Both the position numbers and the translations under genes were made by a program. Positions 47,872 through 60,684 of a stretch of 64,000 nt of DNA are shown in pieces. How positions within the stretch are numbered: position 1 is the first letter of the stretch; each line of letters opens with the position of its first letter. This DNA comes from Amoeboaphelidium protococcarum (lineage: Eukaryota; Aphelidiomycota; Aphelidea): contig JALECJ010000056.1 of the NCBI GenBank assembly GCA_023515745.1, forward strand, positions 682,001 through 746,000. The letters run 5' to 3'. Under the pieces are notes generated by a model. It was given only the letters and a program-made list of their open reading frames with translations. It had not been told where the DNA came from and ran no database searches.

Positions 47872-48742
47872 TCAAAGTTTAATTGATCTAAAAAGTGCAG
47901 CCATTAACTCGTTTGCAGCAGTCCAACGTGGAATAAGGAAAGACTGCGACAAGTATTGATCGTAGATAAAGCATGTAAATGCCCCAATGAGGAAACCTGC
48001 CAAAACTTACAGAGAAGTATGGCAATTCAAGTATAGTCTACACACTAATATCCAAGTTTGTACCATAATAATCAGATAAAGTGTTAGTGTTTCGCTACAG
48101 CTATAAAGCCTTACCGAGAATAGCACACCAACAAACTGATGCTTCCATAAAACATCACGCGAAGTATACTGCACACGAAACATGTTCGTGATATAGTGAA
48201 TTGATCCTTCTCATCTTTTAGCTTTGATATGCCAACATTAAAGTTCATTTACAAGAGAGCAAGCATAAGCCAGAATGCCATATACTGCGCATGACTGGAA
48301 GGCATTCCAAATCCATCGTGTCTCTTCATGGCGCCCATCGAAAGCAATGCTGGAGGAGAACTAAGAGAAGCCACATTTACAATCACAGCCAAAATATTCT
48401 TGTCAACCTGAAGAATCACCGTATGGAAAGTCTGGACGTGGTGCTTGTATACATATGTGTTTACGCGCGCACTTGACTATTTCGATTAAGATCAAGCCAA
48501 TTAGTCATAGCAGCATGTTCATAGATCGTCGCACTGTCAGGCATGAGATGAAACATGTACCAAATGGGGAATAGCGAAGACATTTCCATGATTACAGAAA
48601 TAGTAGATGTATCATACTTGAAACAACTCCATTTTGACTTAACTTCGATTTGAATATTCGGAGAGTTTTTCACCATGTCTCTCTCCTTAATCTCTTGAGA
48701 ACGCAGCTCCGACCTGTCCGTCCACCTTTTTATCCTCACCAT
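47872..48742 (-). CDS. CAX4: Dolichyldiphosphatase (CAX4/DOLPP1)
   Basis: ER lumenal PAP2-type phosphatase recycling dolichyl pyrophosphate for N-glycosylation. Conserved pieces: first exon with TISVIMEMSSLFPI, then KRHDGFGMPSSHAQYMAFW (the G-x-PSSH signature; the preceding motif is weak), and LLVCYSRLYLNCHTSLQVLAG, where SRxYxxxHT supplies the catalytic His. A clear 76-bp intron (48038..48114) splits SYSR|LYL. The join between the first exon and the PSSH exon needs another intron in roughly 48450-48640 whose borders I could not fix, so the model is incomplete there. Confidence 0.82.
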
Positions 48743-48779
48743 CGTTTCGAGTATATTTAATACTTTGGGCGGTCTAGAG

Positions 48780-48863
48780 TTTGTTTGTTTGTTTGTTTAT
48801 TTATCGTTACTATTATTAATATTATTAATAATATTATTATAATATAGTAGTAGTAGTAGTAGT
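48780..48863. repeat. Microsatellite cluster
   Basis: (TTTG)n at about 48780..48799, alternating ATT/AAT runs, and (TAG)n at about 48845..48863, between the dolichyldiphosphatase and SAPS start codons. The (TAG) run would be poly-Gln if translated, but it precedes the ATG. Confidence 0.85.
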
Positions 48864-48905
48864 TTAGATTAAGAATATTTCTTGCTAGGGTTTGTCATTA
48901 GTGGA

Positions 48906-51524
48906 ATGGATACTGGCCGCGAATCGATAAATGTATAGGACATTGTTCCTGACTAGACGATGATGATGGCTGAAAGTCCAGTTGAAGATGACAACTCTTT
49001 ATAACCGACAACTGTGTCCAACGTATAAGATCCCAGAGGAGAGGTAGTCCAGAATAAAGACAGTAATGAGGTTAGCATGGAATAAAGGATGATGCCAAAT
49101 CAATAATTAGACTCTAGTGATGACATGGAGGTGGAGACAATTGACGATGATACTGTGATAGTGAAAGATGATGATGATCAGACTGAGGGTCGTTAAGAGA
49201 ACACCTTATGGTCTTAGATGCTCTCTGCTGGTCCTGGCACTTTATCTTCAAATGGTCAATCTGCTCTGGGCACTTGGAATGTGAATGAATTATTCCGAAT
49301 GGGATTCGCTGATTAGAATACTTAGCTTTTTTAATAACAAAAGTCTGACGTTTAGATTGAAGATATCGCCAGAACTTCACTTGGCAGTTTTAATGAGGGA
49401 TCTAATAGTGATATGGGTAGTGCTGATGATCTTTAGCTATTAGATGGCGAGACTAGGCGGTTATTGGAATAGCACATTAACAATCAGACTGCTGGCAGAG
49501 GTAGTATTGAGTAGGTTGCCAATTAGATGTACAATATCAGGATGAAAGAGTTGCTAAAGAGACTGTTGGATCTTCCTAATCCTCGTATTACAGATTAGAT
49601 GATGGATCTGTTGCAGACATAGGGCGTTGTAGAATGTTTAATGTCCTTTATCTCTAGAATTGACTATACTAACAGCAGTGATTCTTCTGTAAACGGCAGC
49701 ACTGTCTGGGATAAAGATCTCTTCCATTCATCCGAAAAGCTCAGGCGTGTATGTTACAGCAGTAAAAAGTAGAGTAACGATATGTGGGTGTAGAAGTACT
49801 CTTACAACACGGTGGATCTATTTTACTTTCCCAACACGTAGAATGTAAAGCTGTTAGATATAAGATTCCGGGAAATTATAGCATCTCTGTTCAATGTTTT
49901 TGATCAATAGTCAGATGGCAATTATCATCATTTTTGTAAATTTATAGATTATGTCATTCTACGTGATGGCAATAGATTATTAGATTTTGTAATGAACAAG
50001 TTTGTGAGTCCACGTAATTCAGCTGTGGAGATTCCTTTGATTATGAGAATGTTGGTGGGGTTGGGTCATTCGGCAGTGGAGTAAATTCTGATTAGATTAT
50101 TGTTTAAATCATTTGGAAATGTCAACGAAGATCCTCAGTGCTTATAGCGATAGGTGGAAAGATTTCGGGTGCTTTCTAATTTCCGATTTGTTGAATCTTT
50201 GTGGAATATTGTCTTGTTAGATCCTGGGAATGATACAGCTCTACAGTCTACTATCAGATACGCTGCCGATTTCATATCTGATCTAATAGAGTCGGGACGT
50301 GAAGTAGAAGGATCCATAATGCTGTTTTATGATTATTGCCAAGATCCATCTTCAGTGCTAGATCTGACATTATCTAGAACTGAATCATTACTCTCTGCAT
50401 GTATTTCCTGGAGATCTGGTTAATAATTGGAAGAATTAGTGTCTGATGATTTAGCTATTGTGCTTGCCAATTGCCTCATAAAAGTTTTGTATCAATTCAG
50501 CGTAAAGAGCTCTCTCAAACTTGTAAAGCCACTTGGGGCCAGCAATAGTAATGCTGGAACTCCCGTCAATGATGATCCCTCCTGTCTAGCCGATTTGTCG
50601 CTTTCGACTAATCGACACCTAGTCACTAAATTGAGCCAAGTTGTGAATGTTATTGATTTGTATTTAGAATACTTGCATCTTGGAAAGACTAGTATTAAAG
50701 TGGCGAGTCATACGGTGAAAGGGCGGGTTCCTTCACACCTAGTTAATCTCTTGCATGTTTTGTTTGAAGTACTTAAAAGTGCTGTATCTAATTCAGAAGA
50801 GTCCCGGTAGTCTGTGCTTTAGATTTCGTTAAAATTTTGGGCCAAGTTGTAGTATCTATTCATTCGACTCACTCATCACTCGATATTCTAATTCATCTTT
50901 ACACAGATTATGGTTTTGCTAATAAGGACATTTAGTAATGATCCTTGGATTAATGAATTAATGATAAAGTCGGATTTTATAAAGAAAAACATTAGTTTGG
51001 TAAAGTAAAATAAAGGAAATAAAGGATTTGTCATTTATTGCTGGAATGTCATTCGGCTTTAAGTTGAATCCAGTCCGTAGTGCTAATTGGCTATATCTTT
51101 AAATGGGACTGATGAAATGAGAGTGCTATGGAAAGAGTGCTCACCCGAGTTGAGATCAACCACACTCTCCTGGATCCGCTAGCAGATGCCAATTCAGGAA
51201 ATAGCATCTTTACCATTTCCTTAAGTTGCACCAGTTGTGATTAATATTAAGCAATTGCAGCCTGATATTGTTTCGGAAATTTCTGGAAATGGGGATGGAC
51301 ATGATGGCTTCAGCACCTAACGACTTGACTCTATTCTGCGGTAATAACGCGCAAGTATCGATCTGGGATCTATTTATGCTGCTCGTTTAGGCTTTACTAT
51401 GAGCCAAGTAAAGTCTGTTGAGAAGGAATAGTAGAAGTTTATCTCGAATGATCTCAGTTCCAAGTATAATGATCCGATCAGTGATAAATCACAGTATGAC
51501 TAGAATTCTACAGACACTGAGTGA
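48906..51524 (+). CDS. SAPS-domain regulatory subunit of PP6/SIT4 phosphatase
   Basis: Single exon, 872 residues. N-terminal 150 residues are acidic and Gln-rich (MEVETIDDDTVIVKDDDD). The middle is the SAPS helical-repeat region: LMDLLQTQGVVECLMSFIS, KLLDIRFREIIASLFNVF, FCKFIDYVILRDGNRLLDFVMNKFV, EIPLIMRMLVGLG, and VERFRVLSNFRFVESLWNIV. SAPS proteins bind Sit4/PP6 and steer it in G1/S and TOR signalling. Later region is less conserved but stays helical to TGA. Assignment rests on the pattern of the middle block rather than a single motif. Confidence 0.72.
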
Positions 51525-51626
51525 TGTTGAGTTAAGCACGGTAAAATAGAAGTAATTTTATTTCATTTTAAACGTTTAAATGTTCTTTCTAAGAACTATC
51601 TTCAATTAGCCTGACATGGTGCTGCG

Positions 51627-52739
51627 TCAACGAGAAATTTAACGCGTCCAACCAGTGACAATAGTGAAAGGCTCGCCGTTTTATATTACAGCAAGCCATC
51701 CCTCCACCGTCGTCAAAGGGCAATTCACCAAATATGCAAATGATTCCCAACCTCTATTTTCATTATGTGCCATTTGAAGCAAATATTGATGCCAAGTCTC
51801 CTATGTTAATTACTTTCGTCTGATGGAATTTTAAATCAATTCCAAGTTACTCATTAGCATTCCAACTTTAAGACCAAGAGACATTGCTTCAACATTCCGT
51901 AACTCTGGAGATCTGGCCACAAATTTCCATACAGGGATATTCTAATATAAAAATGTACTCATCCAAATATTCTCCAACATCTTTTAATAGATTAGATCAG
52001 AAGTCACGGGCTTGGCATCCAAAAAAGCCTAGAAATTATCAGTAAAATCACCTTACCGCGTAATGATAAACAAAGGTAATTTTGCCCATATACTCTGGTC
52101 AATGTCGTCTTTCAGTAAAGAAATCATATGGTAGAATTCAGCCGGTTTAGTGCTAGTAACAGCAACTTCAAGAAAGTTATTAACTCCAAAATCTGGTAGA
52201 ATTTACAAAATGGTCAGCATGGATTCGCGTGAGTTTTTACCGCTAATACTTGCTAGCCAACAATTCAACAAAGATGGAACTTTTTAATCGCCAGGGAGAT
52301 TGGTTAGCCAGTCTTGAATGATAGCAGAGTCACCGTATCTGCAAATGGCATCACCTATCTCATCGCCAAACAAGTCTAATGTCAAAGGTGCTTAGAATAA
52401 CTATCTTGCGCGATCAGTGTTGCCTGATTTCAATAGATGAATGATCATTTGAGGAACTCTATTGCTTTCAATTGCAATTCTGATCTTGTCATCTAAATTA
52501 CGTTCTTCCCAAGCTTATCTAGCTATCTAATTAACAAGAGCCAATTTAGGGTCATCGGTCTACTAGAATATATGTTTCTAAAAGTCCAATGGTAGATCAG
52601 TAAACACGTCAAATGAGAATTCATAGGGATCTTCTAAATTTTGCAGCACGGCATGCGTACGATCATAGCCAGTAGGATTGCAGTAGAGTCTGCCGAAGAA
52701 TGGCGCGCTTAGGAGCCATAGAAGTGACGCGGTATACAT
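51627..52739 (-). CDS. Secreted protein of unknown family, paralogue A
   Basis: Single exon, 370 residues. Begins with a signal peptide (MYTASLLWLLSAPFFG, cleavage plausible after GRLYC). The mature part is all-helical repeat-like: VPQMIIHLLKSGNTDRARQLF, IGDAICRYGDSAIIQDWL, LLKDDIDQSIWAKLP, VWKFVARSPELRN and WESFAYLVNCP. Every one of these blocks recurs in the next minus-strand gene (53287..54525), in the same order. I do not recognise the family; it could loosely recall helical repeat scaffolds. Secretion plus tandem duplication in a possible parasite suggests an effector or surface role, by inference. Confidence 0.7.
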
Positions 52740-53286
52740 GTCGGATATTTACAAAATTGAAAGTGCTAGCAATACTAATCCATAGGACTTTGAATGCTGC
52801 GCCCTTAAGGCACAACGTCTTAAATGTCGAACGCCTCTCGTCCCTGATCGTCGGTCGATTTGTTGATGACCACTTAGAAGTTACTGATTGTCTTTTACTT
52901 TTTACGGATCATTTCAACCTTGATTTAGAGAAAGCTACCGGAAGAATTATTAGCAGTGATAAGGATTCAAGAACTCCCCCAAAAATGGTGGAACAATACT
53001 TCACGTCTAGTCAATTGTCTTCTCTCTCACCAATTGTACCAACAGATGTTTGGACGCGCCGATCAATCCCCCAATGATCTACTGTACACTACGTCAATCT
53101 CATTTGATAGTACTTGAAGCTTAAATCGTAACATATTGAAATTAGATAAAGGGCCAGTTTATTGATCTATTTATATATTGCTTTTTTAATAAAACTACAA
53201 TTTAAATCGTGAGCTCGTATGGACATATCGACTTTGGGCATACGTAGAACCAACCAATCAGGGGCACTAATCAGTCCAAGACATGA
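52740..53286. other. Gap between secreted paralogues, with an antisense frame
   Basis: A plus-strand ATG frame at 52700..53077 (125 codons, VLAILIHRTLNAAPLRH, LLLFTDHFNLDLEKATGR) overlaps the start of paralogue A and uses no TAR codon. It might be a small antisense gene or chance. No other feature. Confidence 0.35.
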
Positions 53287-54525
53287 TCAATTAAAATCGA
53301 CGTTATGAACCAATTTGTAACAAATCGGAGGGCCATTACTGAAGACATGTGGTTATAAATATTGTGAGTAATCCACAAATGTTTTCCCTTGCTATATACT
53401 GAGCAGAAAAGCATTCACGTCCTTGGCTAAGAATCTCAGATTCTTCAAAGTCCTCACCGGGCAATTTACCATGTAAGCAAATGACTTCCAACTATCAAAA
53501 CCATGGGCAATATCTTGCAACAATGTATGCCAACTTGTTTCTGTCAATTAGCCACCTATAATCATACCATTTATTAAATTGACGTTGCCTTAAGTCATGG
53601 CACTGCGCATACCTTCAGCCATCGCGGTAACATCTCTCCGTAGTTCCGGAGAACGCGACACGTATTTCCACACCGATGCGTTCATCCAATGGAACGCGCT
53701 CTTCCATATCCCCACTATAACTTTGCGGTAGAGTATGGGATCAGTGACTAATTTGGCGTCCATAAACATTTCTAAATACGTAGCTTTGGTATCATCAGAT
53801 GGCAAAAATTCCATTATAAAAGGTGGTAATTTAGTCCACGTCTTTTGCGAAATGTCATCTTTTAGCAGTGTGATCACATACAAAAATCCGTCCTCTCCAC
53901 CGTAGATAGCAGTCTATCTCAACAGTTGTAAAATCGAATCTTCTTACCCTTTCACAGACTCTAAAATAGCTTAAAATGAATCGCGGTCATTCTTTTAGTC
54001 AATAGCAGATAACCAACACTAAAAGATGTAATTAAATCGCGAGGTATCATCTTCAATATCACGGACGCTCATCAGCAACGACTGGATAAACTCGCCATCT
54101 CCATGTCCACAGATTGCATCGCGTAACTCTGAATAATTCGATGAATCTACATCTTAATTATAATCATCCCATAGCTTCCTAGCTCGAAGATTCTACCCAA
54201 TTTACAAGAGATCAATTATCATTTTAGGTACATTATCCAAATTGGCGACTGTGATATCATGTAGATCTCGTTCATCACGAGGACTCAAAGCCTTTGAAGT
54301 GACTCGTCTGATAATAGCCAAATTAGGATGAATTTACTATAATGCCTTTATCTATAGGTCCTCTGGTTCTGTATGCCATTAGAACGCGCTTTCAGTCGTA
54401 ATATCATCATCATGTGAAGTGGGTACACTTTATACTTGAAATCCTTCATCAGCCCCAGGAACAGGCGTGGATATCGTTTTCTAAAGAAATAGTACACACA
54501 GCAGAGGAACTACAGATATTATCAT
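53287..54525 (-). CDS. Secreted protein of unknown family, paralogue B
   Basis: Single exon, 412 residues. Signal peptide IISVVPLLCVLFLQ at the N-terminus, then an acidic linker and the shared helical region: VPKMIIDLLQIGQNLRARKLW, LRDAICGHGDGEFIQSLL, LLKDDISQKTWTKLPPFIM, VWKYVSRSPELRRD, SWKSFAYMVNCP. Relative to paralogue A the mature region is collinear with only small gaps, so the two arose by tandem duplication. Both lie on the minus strand about 550 bp apart. No catalytic motif, Cys pattern or membrane span beyond the leader is seen. Confidence 0.7.
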
Positions 54526-54823
54526 AATGAGATAAATTCTTGGATTGTGATTATCAGAATCCGCAGTTTGAAATCAAATCTAATAACTCCACTGAAAATA
54601 AGCTCGTGATAAGAATAAAAAAATCACACGCCGTGTCGATCGATTCCGTATAAAGCTAAAATCACGATCATTGCGGCTGCTCAGTTGCACAGCGACGCAT
54701 AAAGAAGTCTGGCTGGTCTGTCTCTTTAATATTGTCATAAACATGATCAAGCAATTAAAAGTATTAAAATTATTTTTAACCAGTTGAAAGCGAACGTTAC
54801 TAAAAGTAATCTTATTTCTCTAT

Positions 54824-56245
54824 TCATATCAAACTGTCATATTAAGATGGTTGGCCTGTTTATGAATTCTATTTGCCATTATTAGAATCTTATAAAGCAT
54901 TCTAAGCAGGCACTTGGTTTGACATTCCAAAATTAAGTCCAGCCAACTCACCGAACGGATCACTTGACTTTTTAGGTGGAGACTAAGCTTATGCTGATTA
55001 CTAGGTGTGAGTCGGTCCCTTTCCAAGTTAAATTGCTCCACCACTAGTCTTCCTTTCTAGAGGATCCAAAATATCATCGTCTTCTCCCATATCGATAAGA
55101 GACAGCTCCTTCTACTATTAATATTATTATGAAACTTATTTAGCCTGGGAATTCACAGATGCCGGAGATGTAACATTAGAATGCAGCATAATGGACTAAA
55201 CTTTTCCAAAATCAACAGTCTGATTGTTCTTCAACTAGTCATAGATTCTCAAACCTTCGTTCAAGATATCATTCAAGTACAAAAGACGATCCGTATTGAC
55301 ATTTCCCTCAGAATCACCTGCAGCCATGGCATCTTCAATCAACTTCAAAATCTTTGGCTGTCCCGACTTGACCACGGCCAGCATATCCTACAGCTCCCGA
55401 TTGTCAATCAATGCAACCTGCACTCCCACAGCTGGGATGCCTGGCGCAATAGTTTTGAGCTTATCCAACAATCGCTTACCATTCCCTTCTACGGATTCCA
55501 ACATTTCATTCTACTAAGTCGAGTAATCAGGAATTTTATCATGATAGTAGCCAGCCATGACTTTCATGAGTTCATTAGCCTGAGCCAAGTCAGCAGGCGT
55601 ACCGCGACGAACAAGCTCCTGCAATTTCGCACTCTACACCATTCTATCTTCATTCTCCAACTCATCACGAGTTTTTAATGCATTATTGCTCAGTATGGAT
55701 GAAGGTGTACCGGCAAATAACTAAGCGGCTTCTTATCGAACTTATGGAAAAGTATAGCCCTTCCTCTTCAAGAGTCGATACATATCATTGATATGCACTA
55801 AATCTTGACGGTACTTGCTCACCTCAAAGATGCCATAGTTCCACAACTGAATCTGCTCCAAAATGCGCTCTTATACAGCAGTCCGATTAGCAGGTGGACG
55901 CTCAGGAAACTTTCTAACAAACTCATTCAGGAAAGCTTTAGTGCTAATCTGCAAGTGGAATGGGAAGCCGCAGTTCTTCACACACTAGTCCAAAAGTGAG
56001 AGAGCCAACATGCTCTAATGAGTGTCTCTGCTGTTTACATACTCTACAATGGTCATGGCTGCTTCATGCGGCAAATTCTTTTACTTTTAATTAATCAAAT
56101 CAACAATCTCAAGATTAAGTCCTAGATCAGGTTCAGGATGCTAAATGTCGCATGCCATATCAATCATCGTCTACAATTGTGTACGCTTCTACTGCTTCAG
56201 ACCTCCACTGATTACACTATCCAACTATTAAACTAAATTAGACAT
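54824..56245 (-). CDS. GGA-type VHS-GAT clathrin adaptor
   Basis: Single exon, 473 residues. VHS domain at about 5-150 (IDMACDIQHPEPDLGLNLEIVDLI, SMLALSLLDQCVKNCGFPFHLQI, FLNEFVRKFP), GAT domain at about 190-330 with LQELVRRGTPADLAQANELMKVMAG, which matches GGA proteins (xxLLRxGTPEDLxEAxxLMKxMAGY). C-terminal part is Gln/Ser-rich with SLIDMGEDDDILDPL, a clathrin-box-like acidic stretch, and ends without a recognisable GAE ear. GGAs sort cargo from trans-Golgi to endosomes with Arf. LSB5/TOM1 relatives are less likely because of the GTPADL block. Confidence 0.85.
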
Positions 56246-56636
56246 CTTCCTTTACAAGAAATCAATATATATACTTGTGCAGATTAGATAGATATAAAGA
56301 ACTTTTCACTCGGATAGTCAACTACTCTACAATACAACAATGAGTACAGTAACAAAATAAGCCACACTGATTGGAGAAGAACAAAAAGTAAAAGTCAAAC
56401 GGGAAAAGAACGTGAGAAGAGAATTCCGTTCAGCTCAGCTCAGTTTCACAACACTGTGTGAAAGAAGAAAGTCACATACGGAGCTCCTCAGGGGATAGAA
56501 CGATAGGTAACAAAAGCGGGAAATATGTAAATTTGCTAACGGCGACATGTGAATAAAGACTATACTCAAAGTTGTATTACATGATGGCGCATCCTTCTCT
56601 GTCCACCTTACAATATATACTCAATACCTTTAGGAA
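56246..56636. other. Intergenic, nothing recognised
   Basis: Contains a small direct repeat (CAGCTCAGCTCAG near 56435) and a short inverted repeat TTTCACA..TGTGAAA near 56445..56462. No gene seen. Confidence 0.45.
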
Positions 56637-56906
56637 ATGGAAGACTCATTGATCGATACTTTAGAAAACACCTCGATAAGCCCGGCTCTCATTAAGCATA
56701 CTGTATAAGGCTCTGTTAACTACAGTTTCACATTTTCGCGAGAATCAGAGTCGAACAAAATTGCTTTACTATTGTGTTGCCTCAATCAGAAGAATTACTC
56801 TGTTAAGGGCAATCAGCGTTCATTCGATTTCAATTACTTCTCATTTAAAAGCCATACAATTATAAATTTGGCGGATCCAACAGATATTACTGTAAAAATG
56901 CAGTGA
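56637..56906 (+). CDS. Small hypothetical protein, 89 residues
   Basis: ATG-to-TGA frame with credible soluble-protein sequence (LIDTLENTSISPALIKHTVQG, ESNKIALLLCCLNQK, SFKSHTIINLADPTDITV). No hydrophobic leader. Not recognised; could belong to a small complex subunit. It precedes the MCCC2 gene on the same strand by 168 bp, a spacing that includes a CGCGCGCGC tract and pyrimidine-rich DNA. Confidence 0.45.
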
Positions 56907-57074
56907 ACGAACACAAGTCTCATGTGAAATCTCTTTCTGAAACGCGAGCGTGGGAATTCGTCTTTCATAGTCTCGCGCGCGCGCCGTTCTTTGCTTCTGC
57001 CTTTCTCTCGTTCTTCTGCTGTATCTGCTGCATTGCTTTGAGCACGTTGAAGATATAATTACTGGTACTAGACA

Positions 57075-58859
57075 ATGTTCAACCTGGTGTAGAGGGTTCC
57101 TAATAAGCAGAGATTAATAAACTTGAAAAGTGTCAACAGAAGAGTTGCTTCTCTGTACCATGGTGAAGATTAGTCTAATGTCATTCCTAATAGTGTGGAC
57201 ATCACCTCTCCAGAATTTAAAGAGAATTAACAGAGAATGAATGAACTTGTTAAGGAAATTCATGACCAGGTGGAGACTGTTAAACTTGGTAAGCTTAATT
57301 GCCACTATGTTTGTTATTAAATGTGATTGTCTTGTCATTGATCAACTGTAGGCGGAGGTGAAAGTGCTAGGAAGCGTCATGTGTCTCGAAACAAACTTCT
57401 GCCCAGGGATAGAGTTGAAAGACTTCTGGATCCGAATTCTCCATTCCTTGAGCTGAGTCAACTGGCTGGACACGAGTTATATGAAGAGCAAGTTGCCGCT
57501 GGTGGTATAATCACCGGGATCGGACGTGTTATGGGCAAAGATGTGATGATTGTGGCAAATGACTGCACTGTGAAGGGTGGTTCGTACTATCCTATTACGG
57601 TAAAGAAGCATCTTCGTGCGTAGGAGATTGCTCTGGAGAACAGGCTGCCTTGCGTGTACATGGTGGACAGTGGCGGTGCTAATCTTCCTCGTCAGGCGGA
57701 TGTTTTCCCAGATAGAGACCATTTTGGGCGTATCTTTTACAACATGGCCAATATGAGTGCTCAAGGTATTAGTTAAGTGGCCTTAGTGATGGGAAGTTGT
57801 ACTGCAGGTGGAGCGTACGTGCCTGCAATGGCTGATGAAAGTGTTATTGTCAAGTAGTAGGGTACTATCTTCCTTGCCGGACCTCCTCTGGTGCAAGCGG
57901 CAACGGGAGAAGTTATCAGCGCCGAAGAACTGGGTGGCGCAGACTTGCATTGTCGCACCAGCGGCGTCACTGATCATTACGCTCAGAATGATGAAGATGC
58001 TATTAATATCGGCAGGAGAATCGTGGCATCCCTGAACGTTAATGGAAAGAAGAAAGTCATGAGCGAGATGGATATCTAATAGCACTTCAAGGAACCTCTG
58101 TACTCTAGCAATGAACTGGGTGGTATAGTGGGCGACAACCTTAAAAAGACGTTTGACGTGAAGCAGGTGATCGCTCGTCTGGTGGATGGATCTGTTTTCC
58201 AAGAATTCAAGCCGTTATACGGCCAGTCGTTGGTTACAGGATTTGCTCATATTCATGGAATGCCTATCGGTATTGTGGCCAATAATGGTATCCTGTTCTC
58301 AGAGAGTGCATTGAAAGGAGCACACTTTATTGAGCTGTGTAGTCAGCGCAAGATTCCTCTAGTATTTTTGTAAAATATCACCGGCTTCATGGTGGGTAGC
58401 AAGGCTGAGAGGGAGGGAATTGCCAAAAATGGCTCCAAGATGGTGAATGCTGTGTCCTGCTCCCAGGTTCCGAAATTTACTGTAGTCATTGGAGCTTCAT
58501 ACGGTGCTGGTAATTACGGAATGTGTGGACGTGCCTACTCTCCCCGATTCATGTGGATGTGGCCGAATTCTAGAATTGGTGTTATGGGCGGCGAGTAGGC
58601 GTCTAATGTTCTAGCCACTATCAAACGGGATGCCAAGAAGAAGAAGGGCGAACAGTGGAGTGAGGGAGAAGAGATGGAGTTTAAGAAGCCAATCGCCGAC
58701 AAGTATGACCATGAAGCTAGGCCATACTATTCCTCAGCCAGGCTCTGGGATGACGGCATCATCGCACCTCAGGACACTCGTTCCGTTCTGGCGGTTGCTT
58801 TAAGTGCCTCACTTAATGCTCCAATAAGAGACACCAAATTTGGTGTATTTAGAATGTGA
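57075..58859 (+). CDS. MCCC2: Methylcrotonoyl-CoA carboxylase beta subunit, mitochondrial
   Basis: Exons 57075..57288 and 57352..58859 with a 63-bp intron; 573 residues (human 563). Carboxyltransferase half of the biotin enzyme in leucine breakdown. N-terminus [14 protein letters not shown].. is basic and fits a mitochondrial presequence. Visible: [33 protein letters not shown], the oxyanion-forming GG pairs in [18 protein letters not shown] and [48 protein letters not shown] and [17 protein letters not shown]. Propionyl-CoA carboxylase beta differs at these places. The alpha subunit is not in the window. Confidence 0.96.
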
Positions 58860-59063
58860 TTACGATTTAATATATGACTAATCACGCACTTAGCACTTTT
58901 TATCGTTGATAATTGAACATTTGACGTTACTTGAAGTGTAATGTTATTTCTTTCTTCGCTCGCATGAAAAACTTGTATTCTGATATTACGCTTAGCTTTG
59001 TCAACGTACTATAGTATAGCATAGTAGATAATATCTGCTTACTGTAGTATCATAGAGAAAATC

Positions 59064-60593
59064 ATGAATAAAAATGAGCTATAAACTTTAAATGATTTCA
59101 CGTTTGATGAGAAAGAGTTGGAGAATGGACTTGATTCGATGCAATAAATAGTGGACGACCATCCAACTAATGAGTCAATCGGGAATGGAGATGGATATAC
59201 AGAGTTTAATTTGGACGATATACATGTTGATGTATCATAGTATGAATCTTTGAATAAACTTGCGGACAATGAGGATGATGAGTTGGATAAATAGTTTGAG
59301 TAGCTACGAAAGTCATTAAATGCAGTCACGTCACCTCACATATTGGACGCTATTCCAGAGCGGTCTTCTCTTCCTAGTGAAACATCCTAGTTTGATTAAT
59401 AATATTCAAATCATCATAATAATAATCATCATCACCAGAATTATGAGAGAAGTTTGTAACTGAACGATATCACCTTCCCGCGGATAGGAGTGTAGTTTGA
59501 TCATCACGACGGGGAGTAATCTGTTGTATAATAGAATTAGTAAAGCCTTTTCGATCTCCAACTATAAGTCTAGTAATTGCAAGCTGAAAATTAGAAGATT
59601 AATGCTGAGAATGCAAATCTTAATTCTAAATTGTATTCCCTCTAGGATAAATATGATGCACTGTAGTAGGATCGACGAGCCTAGATGGCCAGTGAGGTTG
59701 AGGTGAAGATTCTGCAGGTGGAATAGCATTTACGCAACGAGAATGAGCGTCAGTTGAAGTTACTTAAATCCGAATATGAAGGCGTCATTGATAGATTATA
59801 ATTGCAGATTGATTCTAAAGATTAGTAATTACTCAGGTAAAGCTTGCGTGAGTAAAAGAGTTAATCGACATCGATTTCCCAGTACACTCAGACTGATGAC
59901 TAGACATACATGAAACTTTAATCGGAAGTTGTCATCAAGGCTGATCGTATTTTTACTCTGGAAGATCAGGTGCGTTAGCTTACATCGCGTAATGAGGCAC
60001 TGTCCAATGATTTGCTTAGTGTCAGGATTTAGCATGAAGAGTCTCTACAGTAGTTGAGTAGTTTGCGAGCAATGCTGGAACTGAAAGATGTTCAGATATT
60101 GGAGATCAACACCGAGTTGCATTAAACTAAGCGCGATGGAAGTGAGTCTATATAACGGATAAAGAGTAAATGTACGCAAGCGTATGAGGATGCTGTGGAT
60201 CAGTTGAAAGCCGAGTACAAGAGAGTGATTGATACACTAAAGCAAAAGATTGAATATGAAAAGAAGCATAGAGTGCGGTATCAGCAATAGGCATCTGATC
60301 TTGCCAAAGTTCATTAGTAACTGTAGAATGTCTAATAAGATCTGTCACACATCCGGTAATAGCATCAGTCGGAAATTAATACTCTGTTGGAGTAGCATGA
60401 AAGTGAGATCAAGACTTTGAAGTAGAAATACCTGCAAACTCTGACCAAAATGAGGGAAGATGCTGCTGTGATGAAAGCGCGAACAGAGGAGCGGTATATG
60501 CGAGAATTGTAGGAAGCCAATCGTAAGCACTCTGTAGATCACAAGAGATTCACCATGTCTGAGCGTATTCCCTAGAAAATTATTAGAATGTGA
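59064..60593 (+). CDS. Gln-rich long coiled-coil protein
   Basis: Single exon, 509 residues. First 150 residues are acidic with Asp/Glu/Asn and a His/Asn run (HHNNNHHHQN); residues 170-500 form almost continuous heptads (LQAENQKINAENANLNSKL, LKLLKSEYEGVIDRL, VKILQVE, LKAEYKRVIDTLKQKIEYEKKH, LMREL-type). More than 50 glutamines come from TAG/TAA, so with the standard code no frame here would exceed about 100 codons. Centrosomal, basal-body or golgin-type coiled coils look like this; with meckelin in the window a basal-body role is possible but unproven. Confidence 0.65.
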
Positions 60594-60684
60594 TTTAATT
60601 GTTTTATTGTTTATTAAATGTTCTTGTTTTTACTATGATTTTTACTTCTTTTCTTCTTCACTTGGCAATGATCTGATTCATGAA

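Noticed and set aside
55181-55678. Plus-strand open frame of 165 codons
   Set aside because: It mirrors the VHS-GAT gene on the other strand and has no family features.
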